Source: DATDPM01 sp041498815 (GTDB taxonomy: Bacteria; Pseudomonadota; Alphaproteobacteria; DATDPM01). Taken from it: a DNA stretch of 32,873 nt. A program made the translations under genes and the position numbers. Every line of letters starts with the position of its first letter. The first letter of the stretch is position 1. The notes below the pieces were generated by a model. The model was not told where the DNA came from. It made no database searches and worked only from the letters and a program-made list of their open reading frames with translations. The stretch is from NCBI GenBank assembly GCA_041498815.1, contig JBGQJC010000031.1, forward strand, positions 1 through 32,873. Reading direction: 5' to 3'. Of the stretch, positions 1 through 6,934 are shown one piece after another.

Positions 1-688
1 CGACGGTCAAAGCCTGATGCGTGCCGTTCAGCGTACCCACCGGCAGGTTGACGTTGCCGCTGGCCAGCGCGTTCGCCAGCTCATCGATGCCAATATTTTT
101 CGCCGCCAGAAAATCCGGATTCGCCTGAACCCGCACGGCGTATTTCTGCGAACCATAGACGGAAACCTGGGCCACCCCATCGAGCATCGAGAGGCGCTGC
201 GCCAATATCGTCTCGCCGTAAGCATCGACCGCCGACATGGGAAGCGTGGGAGACGACAGCGTGATGTAAAAGATCGGGAAATCCGCCGGGTTGACCTTGC
301 GATAGGACGGCGGGTTCGGCATTTCCGGCGGCAATTGGCGCGTGGCCGCCGATATCGCCGACTGCACGTCTTGCGCCGCGGCGTCGACCGGCCGGTCGAG
401 ATCGAATTGCAGCGTGATGACGGAAAGCCCCTGGGCATTGGTCGAGGTCATCGCCGAAACGCCGGCGATGGTCGAGAACTGCGCCTCGAGCGGGCGGGCG
501 ACCGAGGCCGCCATGGTCTCGGGGCTTGCGCCCGGTAGACGCGACGTGACCGAAATGGTCGGGAAATCGACGTGGGGCAGCTCGCTGACCGGCAAGGCGC
601 GGTACGCGAACAGCCCGAATACGAGGAGCCCGGCCATGACCAGCGTGGTCATGACCGGGCGCTTGATGCAGAGTTCGGGAAGCGTCAC
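1..688 (-). CDS. RND efflux pump inner-membrane subunit, N-terminal part (runs off window)
   Basis: This is the N-terminal 229 residues of a hydrophobe/amphiphile efflux (HAE-1 type) RND permease; the rest lies beyond base 1. RND pumps are inner-membrane proton antiporters that expel drugs or other small molecules through an adaptor and an outer-membrane channel. The reading frame opens with the typical short N-terminal helix and first membrane segment (CIKRPVMTTLVMAGLLVFG), then RALPVSELPHVDFPTI and the porter-domain phrase PGASPETM, all hallmarks of MdtB/MdtC-like pumps. I place the start at a GTG whose GTGA overlaps the stop codon of the upstream adaptor gene, implying translational coupling. 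The substrate cannot be told from this part. No outer-membrane factor gene is visible in the window. Confidence 0.9.
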   Translation of the reverse strand, partial: MTLPELCIKRPVMTTLVMAGLLVFGLFAYRALPVSELPHVDFPTISVTSRLPGASPETMAASVARPLEAQFSTIAGVSAMTSTNAQGLSVITLQFDLDRPVDAAAQDVQSAISAATRQLPPEMPNPPSYRKVNPADFPIFYITLSSPTLPMSAVDAYGETILAQRLSMLDGVAQVSVYGSQKYAVRVQANPDFLAAKNIGIDELANALASGNVNLPVGTLNGTHQALTV

Positions 689-1818
689 GAGGCTTTTTCC
701 GCCCCGGTTTTGGGCGTGATGCGCACGCCGGGCCGCAGGCGCAACTGCCCGTCGGTCACCACACGGTCGCCCTCATTGATTCCGGATTCGACCGCGGTTT
801 CATCGCCGACCTCGGTGAGACCCGTGACCGTTCTCTTTTCCACCGTTGCATCGGACTTGACGACGTAGACGTAGCTGCCGTCCTGACCGTTCTGAATCGC
901 GGGCGTGGGCACCACCACCGCGTTGTCCAAAGACTTCAGGACGAGGCGCACGCGAACGAAGGCGCCGGGCACCAGGCGCTCGTCCTCGTTGGCAAAGGTG
1001 GCCTTGAGCATAATCGTGCCGGTCGTGGTATCAACCGCGTTGTTCACGAAAGAAAGTTGGCCGGTCGCGGGCGGTTCGTTGTCGTCGGCAATCCGCGCTT
1101 CGACCGATAAGGCCGAGGCCGCCATGCGACGCGTGATCTCGGGAAGATATTGTTCAGGGGCCGCAAAGCTCACATAGATCGGATGAACCTGATTGATGAC
1201 GACCAGCGGATTGGTGTCGTTCGCCTTGACCAAATTTCCGGCGTGGATCAGGATGCTGCCCGTGCGGCCGTCGATCGGCGCGCGAATCGTCGCATAGCTT
1301 TGACTGAGGCGCGCGGTTTCAAGCGCGGCTTGGTCGGCCTTGGCGGTGGCCTCGAGCGAATCGACGGCGGTTTTCGATTCCTCGTATTTTTGCTGCGCGG
1401 CGAAACCGCTTTTCGCGAGCTGAGAATAGCGGGTGAGATCCAGTTGCGCGCCCTCGAGCTGGGCCTTATCGCGGGCGAGGTTGGCCTCGGCCTGACGCAC
1501 CGCGGCATCGAATGTTCGCGGGTCGATGGCGAACAAGAGATCGCCCTTGTGCACCGTCTGGCCATCCTTGAATCCGACCTCGAAAATCTGCCCATCCACG
1601 CGCGATTTGACGGAGACGGTCGAATAGGCCTGAACATTGCCTATTTCGGGCAGCACGATCGGAACCGATTTCCGAACGGCAACGGCGACCGTCACCGGGA
1701 CGGCGTCGGCCTCGGCGACGTTCTGCGGGAGCACCGGATCGCTGCGGGCGTATAGGTAGCCGCCGGTCCCGATCGCGGCCATGACGAGCGCGGCGAAAAT
1801 CTTGCGCGGCAAAGGCAT
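685..1818 (-). CDS. Periplasmic adaptor (membrane fusion protein) of an RND efflux system
   Basis: A HlyD/AcrA/MdtA-family adaptor of about 377 residues that would bridge the RND pump encoded directly downstream to an outer-membrane channel. It has an N-terminal membrane anchor (KIFAALVMAAIGTGGYLYA), a lipoyl-like half around VSVKSRVDGQIFEVGFKDGQ, a long coiled-coil hairpin rich in Ala/Gln/Glu (roughly residues 105-175), the second lipoyl half with ATIRAPIDGRTG, then the beta-barrel and membrane-proximal domains ending in GDRVVTDGQLRLRPG. I chose the ATG at 1818, immediately before the anchor. A TTG at 1863 in the same frame would add 15 residues with no family similarity. The stop overlaps the pump start by four bases. 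No strong Shine-Dalgarno sequence is obvious. Confidence 0.93.
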   Translation of the reverse strand: MPLPRKIFAALVMAAIGTGGYLYARSDPVLPQNVAEADAVPVTVAVAVRKSVPIVLPEIGNVQAYSTVSVKSRVDGQIFEVGFKDGQTVHKGDLLFAIDPRTFDAAVRQAEANLARDKAQLEGAQLDLTRYSQLAKSGFAAQQKYEESKTAVDSLEATAKADQAALETARLSQSYATIRAPIDGRTGSILIHAGNLVKANDTNPLVVINQVHPIYVSFAAPEQYLPEITRRMAASALSVEARIADDNEPPATGQLSFVNNAVDTTTGTIMLKATFANEDERLVPGAFVRVRLVLKSLDNAVVVPTPAIQNGQDGSYVYVVKSDATVEKRTVTGLTEVGDETAVESGINEGDRVVTDGQLRLRPGVRITPKTGAEKAS

Positions 1819-2220
1819 TGTCGTGAAATCCAAACCGGCGTTCGTTGGCCGGACGGCCCCCAATGTAGTACCGATCGCGGGCCGGGATAAGGCCCCCGCG
1901 GTGATTGGCCGGCCGCGCGGTTTCCCGTCCCCAAATATCGTTACACGCGGGGCGGCGGCGAATCCGGCGCCGCGTGGTGAAGGTAAACAGATAGGCCTGA
2001 GGCGTCACGAGCAAGCCGGCGAGCGCCGCCAGCGCCAGACTGTGGCGGAAGACGCGCCGCGAAATTGAGCCTTCCTGGCCGGTGGAGCCGGTCGCGGCGA
2101 TGCCGACTTAACGGCGTCCCGGCCCGTAGCCTACATGCCCGCCGCAGCATTGGGCGCAGGAATGGGCGACGGCATGCCGTGTAAGACCGTATGCGTAATT
2201 TTATACAAAGGAGTTCCGGC
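1819..2220. other. Intergenic region between divergent efflux and Cys-repeat genes
   Basis: About 400 bases with no convincing gene on either strand. It must carry the promoters of the leftward efflux pair and of the rightward Cys-repeat gene, but I could not pick out clear -35/-10 pairs. A minus-strand frame near 2080-1990 encodes a short hydrophobic stretch (SLALAALAGLLVTPQAY) but has no start codon or Shine-Dalgarno and then turns into arginine-rich sequence, so I do not call it a gene. Confidence 0.6.
2207..2220 (+). promoter_or_regulatory. Shine-Dalgarno that fixes the start of the Cys-repeat gene
   Basis: The plus strand reads AAAGGAG followed by TTCCGGC and then ATG at 2221. This is one of the best ribosome-binding sites in the window. 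It supports the ATG at 2221 over the in-frame upstream start at 2191, which would place ten extra residues ahead of the signal peptide. Confidence 0.75.
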
Positions 2221-2550
2221 ATGGTCCGAGCGACCAAAATCGTTTACGCCCTCATTCTCGCCTTGTCCCTTATCCCTGGCCCCGCGGCGCTTGCCGCCGA
2301 TCCCGCAGCCCCCACACCGGCGGCGGGCGATACCGGCACGAGCGGCGATCGGCATCACGGGGATTGGTGCAAGAACAACCCCGAAAAATGCAAGGAACGC
2401 CACGAGCACCGTGAAGAGTGGTGCAAGAAAAACCCCGAGAAGTGCGCGGAGCACAAGCAGCGCCATGACGAATGGTGCAAAGCGCATCCCGACAAATGCA
2501 TGAAGCCAGGCGGCGAGCAGCAACCCCCTGCGAATCCCCCCAGCCCGTAA
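2221..2550 (+). CDS. Secreted small protein with three W-C-K-x-x-P-E-K-C repeats
   Basis: A 109-residue protein of unknown function. Residues 1-25 form a classical Sec signal peptide (MVRATKIVYALILALSLIPG, ending PAALA before ADP), so the mature protein should be periplasmic or released. After a Pro/Ala/Gly linker come three imperfect 18-residue repeats, each starting W-C-K, then two variable residues, P-(E/D)-K-C, then a His/Glu/Lys/Arg-rich helix-like segment. Each repeat has two cysteines six residues apart and one tryptophan; the first two spacer segments hold several histidines. The tail is Pro/Gly-rich. The Cys/His/Glu pattern would suit metal binding or three disulfide-closed loops, but that is inference. 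It lies divergent from an RND efflux pair and is followed by a hairpin terminator, so it appears to be a single-gene unit. Confidence 0.85.
   Translation: MVRATKIVYALILALSLIPGPAALAADPAAPTPAAGDTGTSGDRHHGDWCKNNPEKCKERHEHREEWCKKNPEKCAEHKQRHDEWCKAHPDKCMKPGGEQQPPANPPSP
2365..2508 (+). repeat. Three tandem 54-bp coding repeats (third incomplete)
   Basis: Inside the secreted-protein gene a 54-bp unit begins with TGGTGCAA at 2365, 2419 and 2473. The third copy keeps only the conserved first part before the Pro/Gly tail. The units are clearly related in both DNA and protein, suggesting expansion by duplication. Confidence 0.8.
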
Positions 2551-2557
2551 TGGCGAC

Positions 2558-2589
2558 ACGGCCGCGGTTCCGAACGGGACCGCGGCCGT
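2558..2589 (+). terminator. Hairpin terminator after the Cys-repeat gene
   Basis: A perfect 11-bp inverted repeat, ACGGCCGCGGT and ACCGCGGCCGT, with a 10-nt loop starts eight bases after the stop codon and is followed by ATTTATTT. The stem is very strong but the T-tract is interrupted, so termination efficiency is uncertain. It ends just before the dienelactone hydrolase remnant. Confidence 0.65.
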
Positions 2590-2606
2590 ATTTATTTCCC
2601 AACACG

Positions 2607-2738
2607 ATGGGCCGTGAATATTACCTCGCGGGCACCGAGCACGCGTTCTGCAACGAGCGCCGGCCGGAGGTCTTTAACGCGCCCGCGGCGAATTTAGCTT
2701 GGGAGCGCACGTTGCTGTTCTTGGAAAAACATCTGTAA
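2607..2738 (+). pseudogene. C-terminal remnant of a dienelactone hydrolase
   Basis: The last 43 codons before the TAA at 2736-2738 read like the extreme C-terminus of carboxymethylenebutenolidase (dienelactone hydrolase, alpha/beta-hydrolase fold). They hold the catalytic-histidine motif AGTEHAFCNERRPEVF followed by NAPAANLAWERTLLFLEKHL. The family is normally over 200 residues, and the nucleophile and acid parts are absent. Upstream, the frame immediately enters the terminator of the preceding gene. So this is a gene fragment, not a working enzyme. It sits seven bases from the outer copy of the tRNA-Phe-like repeat, so it probably marks a rearrangement breakpoint. Family recognition is from memory of the conserved C-terminal motif. 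Confidence 0.7.
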
Positions 2739-2744
2739 GCGCGC

Positions 2745-2763
2745 TGGTGCCCAGGGGCGGGAT
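2745..2763 (+). repeat. Outer att-like repeat: copy of the tRNA-Phe 3' end
   Basis: The 12 bases TGGTGCCCAGGG at 2745-2756 are identical to the 3' end of the tRNA-Phe gene (as read on this strand, 3738-3749). The match continues imperfectly to give 17 of 19 positions. Both copies have the same orientation, as expected of the attL/attR pair left when an element integrates into a tRNA 3' end. Confidence 0.6.
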
Positions 2764-2792
2764 TTGACAACTCTGATAAATCAATGGCTTGC

Positions 2793-2860
2793 AAAAAAGT
2801 AGGACACAAAATCTTTCCATAGCTTATTACGCTTTTTGCCGCGAGTGTCCCACGTTTTTT
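2793..2860. repeat. Imperfect inverted repeat with A/T-run ends
   Basis: AAAAAAGTAGGACAC at 2793-2807 and GTGTCCCACGTTTTTT at 2845-2860 are inverted copies with one mismatch and one single-base indel, separated by 37 bases. They could be the arms of a recombinase-binding region, the termini of a small insertion, or a bidirectional terminator-like hairpin beyond the BRCT gene. I do not recognise the sequence as a known insertion element. Confidence 0.45.
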
Positions 2861-2946
2861 CGATGCCCAATCCTTCCCGCCGCGATTACGGTGACAGTTT
2901 ACAAGTTCTGGCGTGAGTAGAGCTCGCTTAGAGGTGATCTCCTACA

Positions 2947-3549
2947 TCAAAGGGCCTCGATCCAATGCATTTCACCGATGATCTTGATCGGCATTCCCTT
3001 GGATTTCATATCGACTGCCTTCTCGATCTTTCGTCCATAGCACGAGTGCGCCCAACTGTCTGTGGCGTAAATTCCGATCACCAAAAAGCTCGTTACCCTG
3101 GTCAAAGAGCCTACCGTGCCTCCGCGATCCACGACCGCAGCCTCGCAGTCCTTTCTTGAACCGAATGCAAATGTTCCGGTGAAACAGAAGTTCGCACTCT
3201 CAAAGGAGATCGGTGGAGGTGGGGAGTCGAGGGGCAGTGATGTTGCCTTCTGCAGCTCACCTAATTCGAAGTCACCCGCGGCAAACCTCTGGAGGGTCTC
3301 GAACAGATCTTTACTCTCGTCATCACCGAGAACACCGTCCGAGAGCATGTCGCTCACTCGATGGAGCAGGTTTGCGACAACGGGATTTGAGTGCGACGCG
3401 GTATTTGCTACAAGCCATTTCCGCAGACAATCCGCCTCAGCTTGCTCGATCTTGCCGTCGGCGAGTAAACCGTGAGACAGGCCGACCAGTTCATTCACCT
3501 GCCGATCATCTATTCGCGCCCGATTAAAAATGCGGTGCAGTTTTTCCAT
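2947..3549 (-). CDS. BRCT-domain protein with an N-terminal helical domain
   Basis: A 200-residue protein. From about residue 113 to the end it resembles a BRCT domain of the type found in NAD-dependent DNA ligase: FCFTGTFAFGSRKDCEAAV, then VDRGGTVGSLTRVTSFLVIG, and the tryptophan near the C-terminus (EMHWIEAL). BRCT domains bind DNA ends or phosphopeptides in repair and replication. The N-terminal half is helical, and GLLADGKIEQAEADCLRKWL recalls TerB-like segments, but that is weak. The start has a good GGGGGAG three bases upstream of ATG. Codon use is clearly less GC-rich than in neighbouring genes, fitting horizontal acquisition. It is the only gene inside the tRNA-Phe-bounded segment. 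Substrate and role are unknown. Confidence 0.8.
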   Translation of the reverse strand: MEKLHRIFNRARIDDRQVNELVGLSHGLLADGKIEQAEADCLRKWLVANTASHSNPVVANLLHRVSDMLSDGVLGDDESKDLFETLQRFAAGDFELGELQKATSLPLDSPPPPISFESANFCFTGTFAFGSRKDCEAAVVDRGGTVGSLTRVTSFLVIGIYATDSWAHSCYGRKIEKAVDMKSKGMPIKIIGEMHWIEAL

Positions 3550-3737
3550 GCGCTCCCCCTACACGCTTAGCAAGAGCGTACAAATTTCTGGTGCGCTTGC
3601 CGACAGATACGATTCTAGTTCTGAATCACACGCGTCTGCAAACTCAAGAAGTTACCGCCGGTGCGGCAACGGATTTTGCGGCCCGAAACGTTGCACCTTT
3701 CGCGGCGGTCCTTGATTCTATTGGCGTTTGGGGAAAA

Positions 3738-3813
<76 letters not shown>

Positions 3814-3863
3814 GCCTCTCATCACGGGCCGGGCGAGTTGGGCCCGGCCGTGGCTGGAGGCCG

Positions 3864-3892
3864 CTTATAGGGAAAAACCGGTTTTCTGTCCA
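3864..3892 (-). promoter_or_regulatory. Promoter of tRNA-Phe
   Basis: On the minus strand a -35-like TGGACA (3892-3887) is followed after exactly 17 bases by TATAAG (3869-3864), about 50 bases ahead of the tRNA. Between promoter and tRNA lies a perfect 8-bp hairpin (GGCCGGGC at 3827-3834 with GCCCGGCC at 3842-3849), which would lie in the tRNA precursor leader. Confidence 0.6.
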
Positions 3893-3960
3893 GAATCGGG
3901 CGCGGGCGCGGCGCCGGAAACTCCCTCTCTAATCCTAGATTGCGATAGCCTTGCGCCGGG

Positions 3961-4182
3961 TCAATCACCCGATTTGGGCGGCGGTTCCGGGCTTTTTTCG
4001 GCGTCGGCCGGGGCTTCGTTGGTTTCGATGCGGTAGACGCCGGAAAGCCAGCGGTTGAGGTCGACCTCGCTACAGCGCCGCGAACAGAAGGGACGAAATT
4101 CGGCCGCCGCCTCTTTTCCGCAGACCGGGCAGCGTGCGCCCTTTTTCGCCATTTGTGAGTTGCGTCCGTCGCTATCCGTCAT
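3961..4182 (-). CDS. yacG: YacG, zinc-binding DNA gyrase inhibitor
   Basis: A 73-residue protein with the four-cysteine zinc site of the YacG family (CPVCGK and FCSRRC) followed by the typical VDLNRWLSG segment. In Escherichia coli YacG binds the GyrB subunit and inhibits gyrase; that role is known for the family and inferred here. The C-terminal tail is Pro/Glu/Lys-rich, as is common. An internal ATG at 4152 (MAKKGARCPVC) would also give an intact zinc domain, so the start is uncertain by ten residues. It follows the RNase E/G gene, the usual alphaproteobacterial order, and is the last protein gene before tRNA-Phe. Confidence 0.93.
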   Translation of the reverse strand: MTDSDGRNSQMAKKGARCPVCGKEAAAEFRPFCSRRCSEVDLNRWLSGVYRIETNEAPADAEKSPEPPPKSGD

Positions 4183-4248
4183 GGGCTGCCAACAGCCGGG
4201 AGCGGCTTACCATACCGCCGAAGTGCCCCCGTGCGAAAGGAGCGCGGG

Positions 4249-5427
4249 TCAGCTCGAGATGACTTCGAACCGTTCGCGCGGGAAGCCGGATTCGCTCTTC
4301 AGCACAAGCGGCACGTGAAGCGCCGGTTCGAGTTCCGCGGCATCGGCCTTCCCCGGGCCCTGGAGCCAGGCGATCACCTCGGGGTTGGCTGCGAGCATCA
4401 CGGTCCGGCCACCCGGGTGCGGCCCACGCAAAGCGGCGCGCAGCGCCTCATGCGCGACCGTTTCGGCGTTCTTGCGCGAGGATGCTCCCGGCTCCAGCAT
4501 TGTTTGCGAGAGCGGGCGGCGGCGGCGCTCGCGGGTGAGCTCAAGCAAGCCGGCACGGGTGAAGCCGTGGATATGAACGGGAACGGGGTCCTTGGCGAGT
4601 AAGGCTGCAAGCGCTTCGATCAGCCGCTTGCGCTCGGCGGCATCTTTCATGCGCAGGAAGTCGACCAGGATAAGGCCGCCCAAGCTACGCAGCCGGATTT
4701 CACGCGCGATATCGGGCGCCGCCGCCAGATTAACGGCAAGTGCCCCCGCGCCCTTGCGGGGCGTGAAAGATGCGGCATCGACGTCGATGGCGGCCAGCGC
4801 CTCAAGCTCGCCGATATGAAGCTCGATCCCAGAGGCCAATGAGACCCGGGGCGCGAGGGCGCGTTCGATCTGTTCTTCGATTCCAAAGTGCTCGAAAGCC
4901 GGCGTCGTGCCGGAATGACTCTCGGCGCGCGTCGCAAATTCCGGCGCCATCCCGCGTACGCCAACCCGGACCCGCGCGAAGGTGGCCGCGCCATCGGCGA
5001 TGATGCGATCGGGCTTTGACGCGGCGAAGGCGTGGATCGCGGCGGCAACGAGATCGGTTGCGCGGCGCAGGCAGGCGGGCACTGCCATCGGCGATTTGCC
5101 ATCCGGGGGCGTGTCATCGGCAATGAGCCGCGGGCCTTTGCCCGATACGGATTCGGCGGCGATCCGGACGACAACGCGGGCCCCTTCGGCAAGACGGCGC
5201 GCCTTGCCGGAGAGGGGCAGAAATCCCGGGGTGTCCATGCCGATATCGACAAACGCGGCTTCGAGTCCGCGCTCGATGTGCGTGACGCGGCCAAGATAAA
5301 TGTCATCGAGGCGCGGGCCGTCGGTGCGCCGGAACACCAAAAATTCGGTCAAGGCGCCGGCCTCATGCAGCGCCGCCCGGGTTTCCCCGGGGGAGGATTC
5401 GATAATCACATCACGAGTAACGGTCAC
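4249..5427 (-). CDS. RNase E/G family ribonuclease, short form lacking the zinc-link cysteines
   Basis: A 392-residue RNase E/G-family endoribonuclease, presumably acting on single-stranded RNA. It has an S1-like segment (residues 36-70, DDIYLGRVTHIERGLEAAFV then DIG) and the catalytic DNase I-like region with both metal-binding aspartates: IDVD (Asp215) and LVDFLRM (Asp256). RNase E has Asn two residues after the first Asp; here it is Asp. After LTRERRRRPLSQTMLEP, where RNase E carries the CPxCxG zinc link that joins protomers, no cysteines are present. This matches the shorter alphaproteobacterial paralogue beside maf rather than main RNase E. I start at GTG 5427, whose GTGA overlaps the maf stop, because the open frame above it lies inside maf and shows no family similarity. 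Confidence 0.88.
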   Translation of the reverse strand: MTVTRDVIIESSPGETRAALHEAGALTEFLVFRRTDGPRLDDIYLGRVTHIERGLEAAFVDIGMDTPGFLPLSGKARRLAEGARVVVRIAAESVSGKGPRLIADDTPPDGKSPMAVPACLRRATDLVAAAIHAFAASKPDRIIADGAATFARVRVGVRGMAPEFATRAESHSGTTPAFEHFGIEEQIERALAPRVSLASGIELHIGELEALAAIDVDAASFTPRKGAGALAVNLAAAPDIAREIRLRSLGGLILVDFLRMKDAAERKRLIEALAALLAKDPVPVHIHGFTRAGLLELTRERRRRPLSQTMLEPGASSRKNAETVAHEALRAALRGPHPGGRTVMLAANPEVIAWLQGPGKADAAELEPALHVPLVLKSESGFPRERFEVISS

Positions 5428-6023
5428 GGGGCGATGACGGGATGCCGGAATCCGAGGCCGCGCAGAAGCATCACCGTTTCGAAGATCGGCAGGCCGACCA
5501 CGTTCGAATAGGATCCGGAGATATAACGAACGAAGACGGCGGCGCGGCCCTGAATCGCATAGCCCCCGGCTTTGTCTTTCCATTCCCCGCTTGCGAGATA
5601 GCTTTCAATTTCCGGGCCGGTCAGCCTATTGAAGGCGACGACGGTATCGGTTACGCGCGATAAGACCCGTCGGCCGGGTGCGGCCGCCGCTATTCCACCC
5701 CATACCCGGTGGCGCCGGCCGGAAAGCAGCTCGAGGCACCTCCGCGCCTCGGATTCGGTATCCGCTTTCGGCAGCACGCGGCGCCCGCAGGCGACCACGG
5801 TATCGGCGGCAAGAACAAAGGAATTTGGATGGCGATTGGCGACGAGGCGCGCTTTTTCTTCGGCCAGGCGCTGCGCCAATTTGGCGGGGAGTTCGCCTTG
5901 ACGCGGCATCTCATCGATGGCGGCGGGATCGACGGCATCGGGCGAGAGCCCGATCTGTCTCAGCAATTCGAGGCGCCGCGGGGAGGCGGAGGCAAGAACC
6001 AGATGGGGTGTCACTCCTCCCAC
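5424..6023 (-). CDS. maf: Maf-family nucleoside triphosphate pyrophosphatase
   Basis: A 199-residue Maf/YhdE-type enzyme that hydrolyses non-canonical or excess nucleotides (dTTP, UTP or modified nucleotides in characterised members) to the monophosphate, a house-cleaning role. Signature pieces are LASASPRRLELLRQIGL at the N-terminus, the AADTVV strand with its catalytic aspartate, a second DTVVAF strand, and EIESYLASGEWKDKAGGYAI near the substrate pocket. The start is a GTG at 6023; a second GTG three codons later (VTPHLVLASASPRR) is also possible. It lies 13 bases after infA and overlaps the RNase gene by four bases, so it belongs to the infA-maf-RNase-yacG operon. Confidence 0.95.
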   Translation of the reverse strand: MGGVTPHLVLASASPRRLELLRQIGLSPDAVDPAAIDEMPRQGELPAKLAQRLAEEKARLVANRHPNSFVLAADTVVACGRRVLPKADTESEARRCLELLSGRRHRVWGGIAAAAPGRRVLSRVTDTVVAFNRLTGPEIESYLASGEWKDKAGGYAIQGRAAVFVRYISGSYSNVVGLPIFETVMLLRGLGFRHPVIAP

Positions 6024-6036
6024 CGGGCAACTGAGC

Positions 6037-6255
6037 TTATTTGAATCGGAAGGTGATCCGGCCCTTGGTCAGGTCGTAAGGCGTCATCTCGACATTGACG
6101 CGGTCGCCCGCGAGAACGCGGATGCGGTGCTTGCGCATCTTGCCCGCGGTATGGGCAAGTATTTCGTGTTCGTTGTCCAATTTCACGCGGAACATCGCGT
6201 TGGGCAGCAGCTCGGTCACCGTGCCGCTGAATTCCATGACTTCTTCTTTCGCCAC
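6037..6255 (-). CDS. infA: Translation initiation factor IF-1
   Basis: A 72-residue OB-fold protein, essentially canonical IF-1. It begins MAKEEVMEFSGTVTELLPNA, has FRVKLDNEHEILAHTAGKMR, and ends VEMTPYDLTKGRITFRFK. IF-1 binds the A site of the 30S subunit during initiation. The start codon is GTG, preceded by a strong GGAGGGA at the proper distance. It heads the infA-maf-RNase E/G-yacG cluster. Confidence 0.98.
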   Translation of the reverse strand: MAKEEVMEFSGTVTELLPNAMFRVKLDNEHEILAHTAGKMRKHRIRVLAGDRVNVEMTPYDLTKGRITFRFK

Positions 6256-6451
6256 AGTCCCTCCATTCTAATGCCGCAACGAGGCGGGTCGCGCATATAA
6301 AACAAAAAATTACGCGCCCGCCGGGTCAAGTGTCATATGCCAAACGCGCCCGGCGATTCAACCGGATTCGCCGGAGCCTTGGGAGCGCATTCATGGAGCC
6401 CGCGTTTCCGGCGCCGCAATACCGTCACAAATCCTTAGGCAGGCTCGATTT

Positions 6452-6928
6452 TCAGCCCCGGATGTGCAGGACACAGATGAGCGTGAAGAGACGGCGGGCG
6501 GTGTCGAAATCGACTTCAATCTTGGCCTTGAGCCGCTCGCGCAGCAGCTCGGAGCCCTCGTCATGGAGCCCGCGCCGGCCGACGTCGAGGGCCTCGATGC
6601 GCGACGGGCTCGCGGTCTTGATGGCCGAGTAATAGCTATCGCAGAGCAGAAAATAGTCCTTCACGATCTGGCGGAACTGCCGCAGCGCGAGCGAAATTTT
6701 CCCGAGCGGCGCGCCTTTGGCGTCGCGGATGTCGAAGACGAGGCGGTCTTCCTCGATCGCGATGTGGAGGTTGTAGGGACCGGTAAAATCGCCGACCGGC
6801 GCGAATTGGTTGTTTTCGAGCAAGTCGTATATGGCGACCGCCCGCTCGTGTTCGATTTCGGCATTGCGCCGGACGATGGATTGCTCGTCCAACGCGATGT
6901 TGACGATGCGCTCGGTCCGTTCGGCCAC
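6452..6928 (-). CDS. UPF0262 family protein
   Basis: A 158-residue cytoplasmic protein of the UPF0262 family, which I recognise from its alphaproteobacterial position directly after hisD and from phrases such as IVNIALDEQSIVRRNAEIEH, ERAVAIYDLLENNQFAP and KDYFLLCDSYYSAIKTASPS. No catalytic motif or membrane segment is visible and the family has no established function. The GTG start lies six bases after the hisD stop, so it is co-transcribed with histidine genes. In many relatives a low-molecular-weight phosphatase gene lies between it and infA; here there are only about 200 non-coding bases. Confidence 0.88.
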   Translation of the reverse strand: MAERTERIVNIALDEQSIVRRNAEIEHERAVAIYDLLENNQFAPVGDFTGPYNLHIAIEEDRLVFDIRDAKGAPLGKISLALRQFRQIVKDYFLLCDSYYSAIKTASPSRIEALDVGRRGLHDEGSELLRERLKAKIEVDFDTARRLFTLICVLHIRG

Positions 6929-6934
6929 GCCGGA

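Noticed and set aside
1466..2090. Minus-strand frame with a hydrophobic stretch (SLALAALAGLLVTPQAY) upstream of the adaptor gene
   Set aside because: It has no start codon or Shine-Dalgarno before the hydrophobic part, quickly becomes Arg-rich, and most of it overlaps the adaptor gene out of frame.
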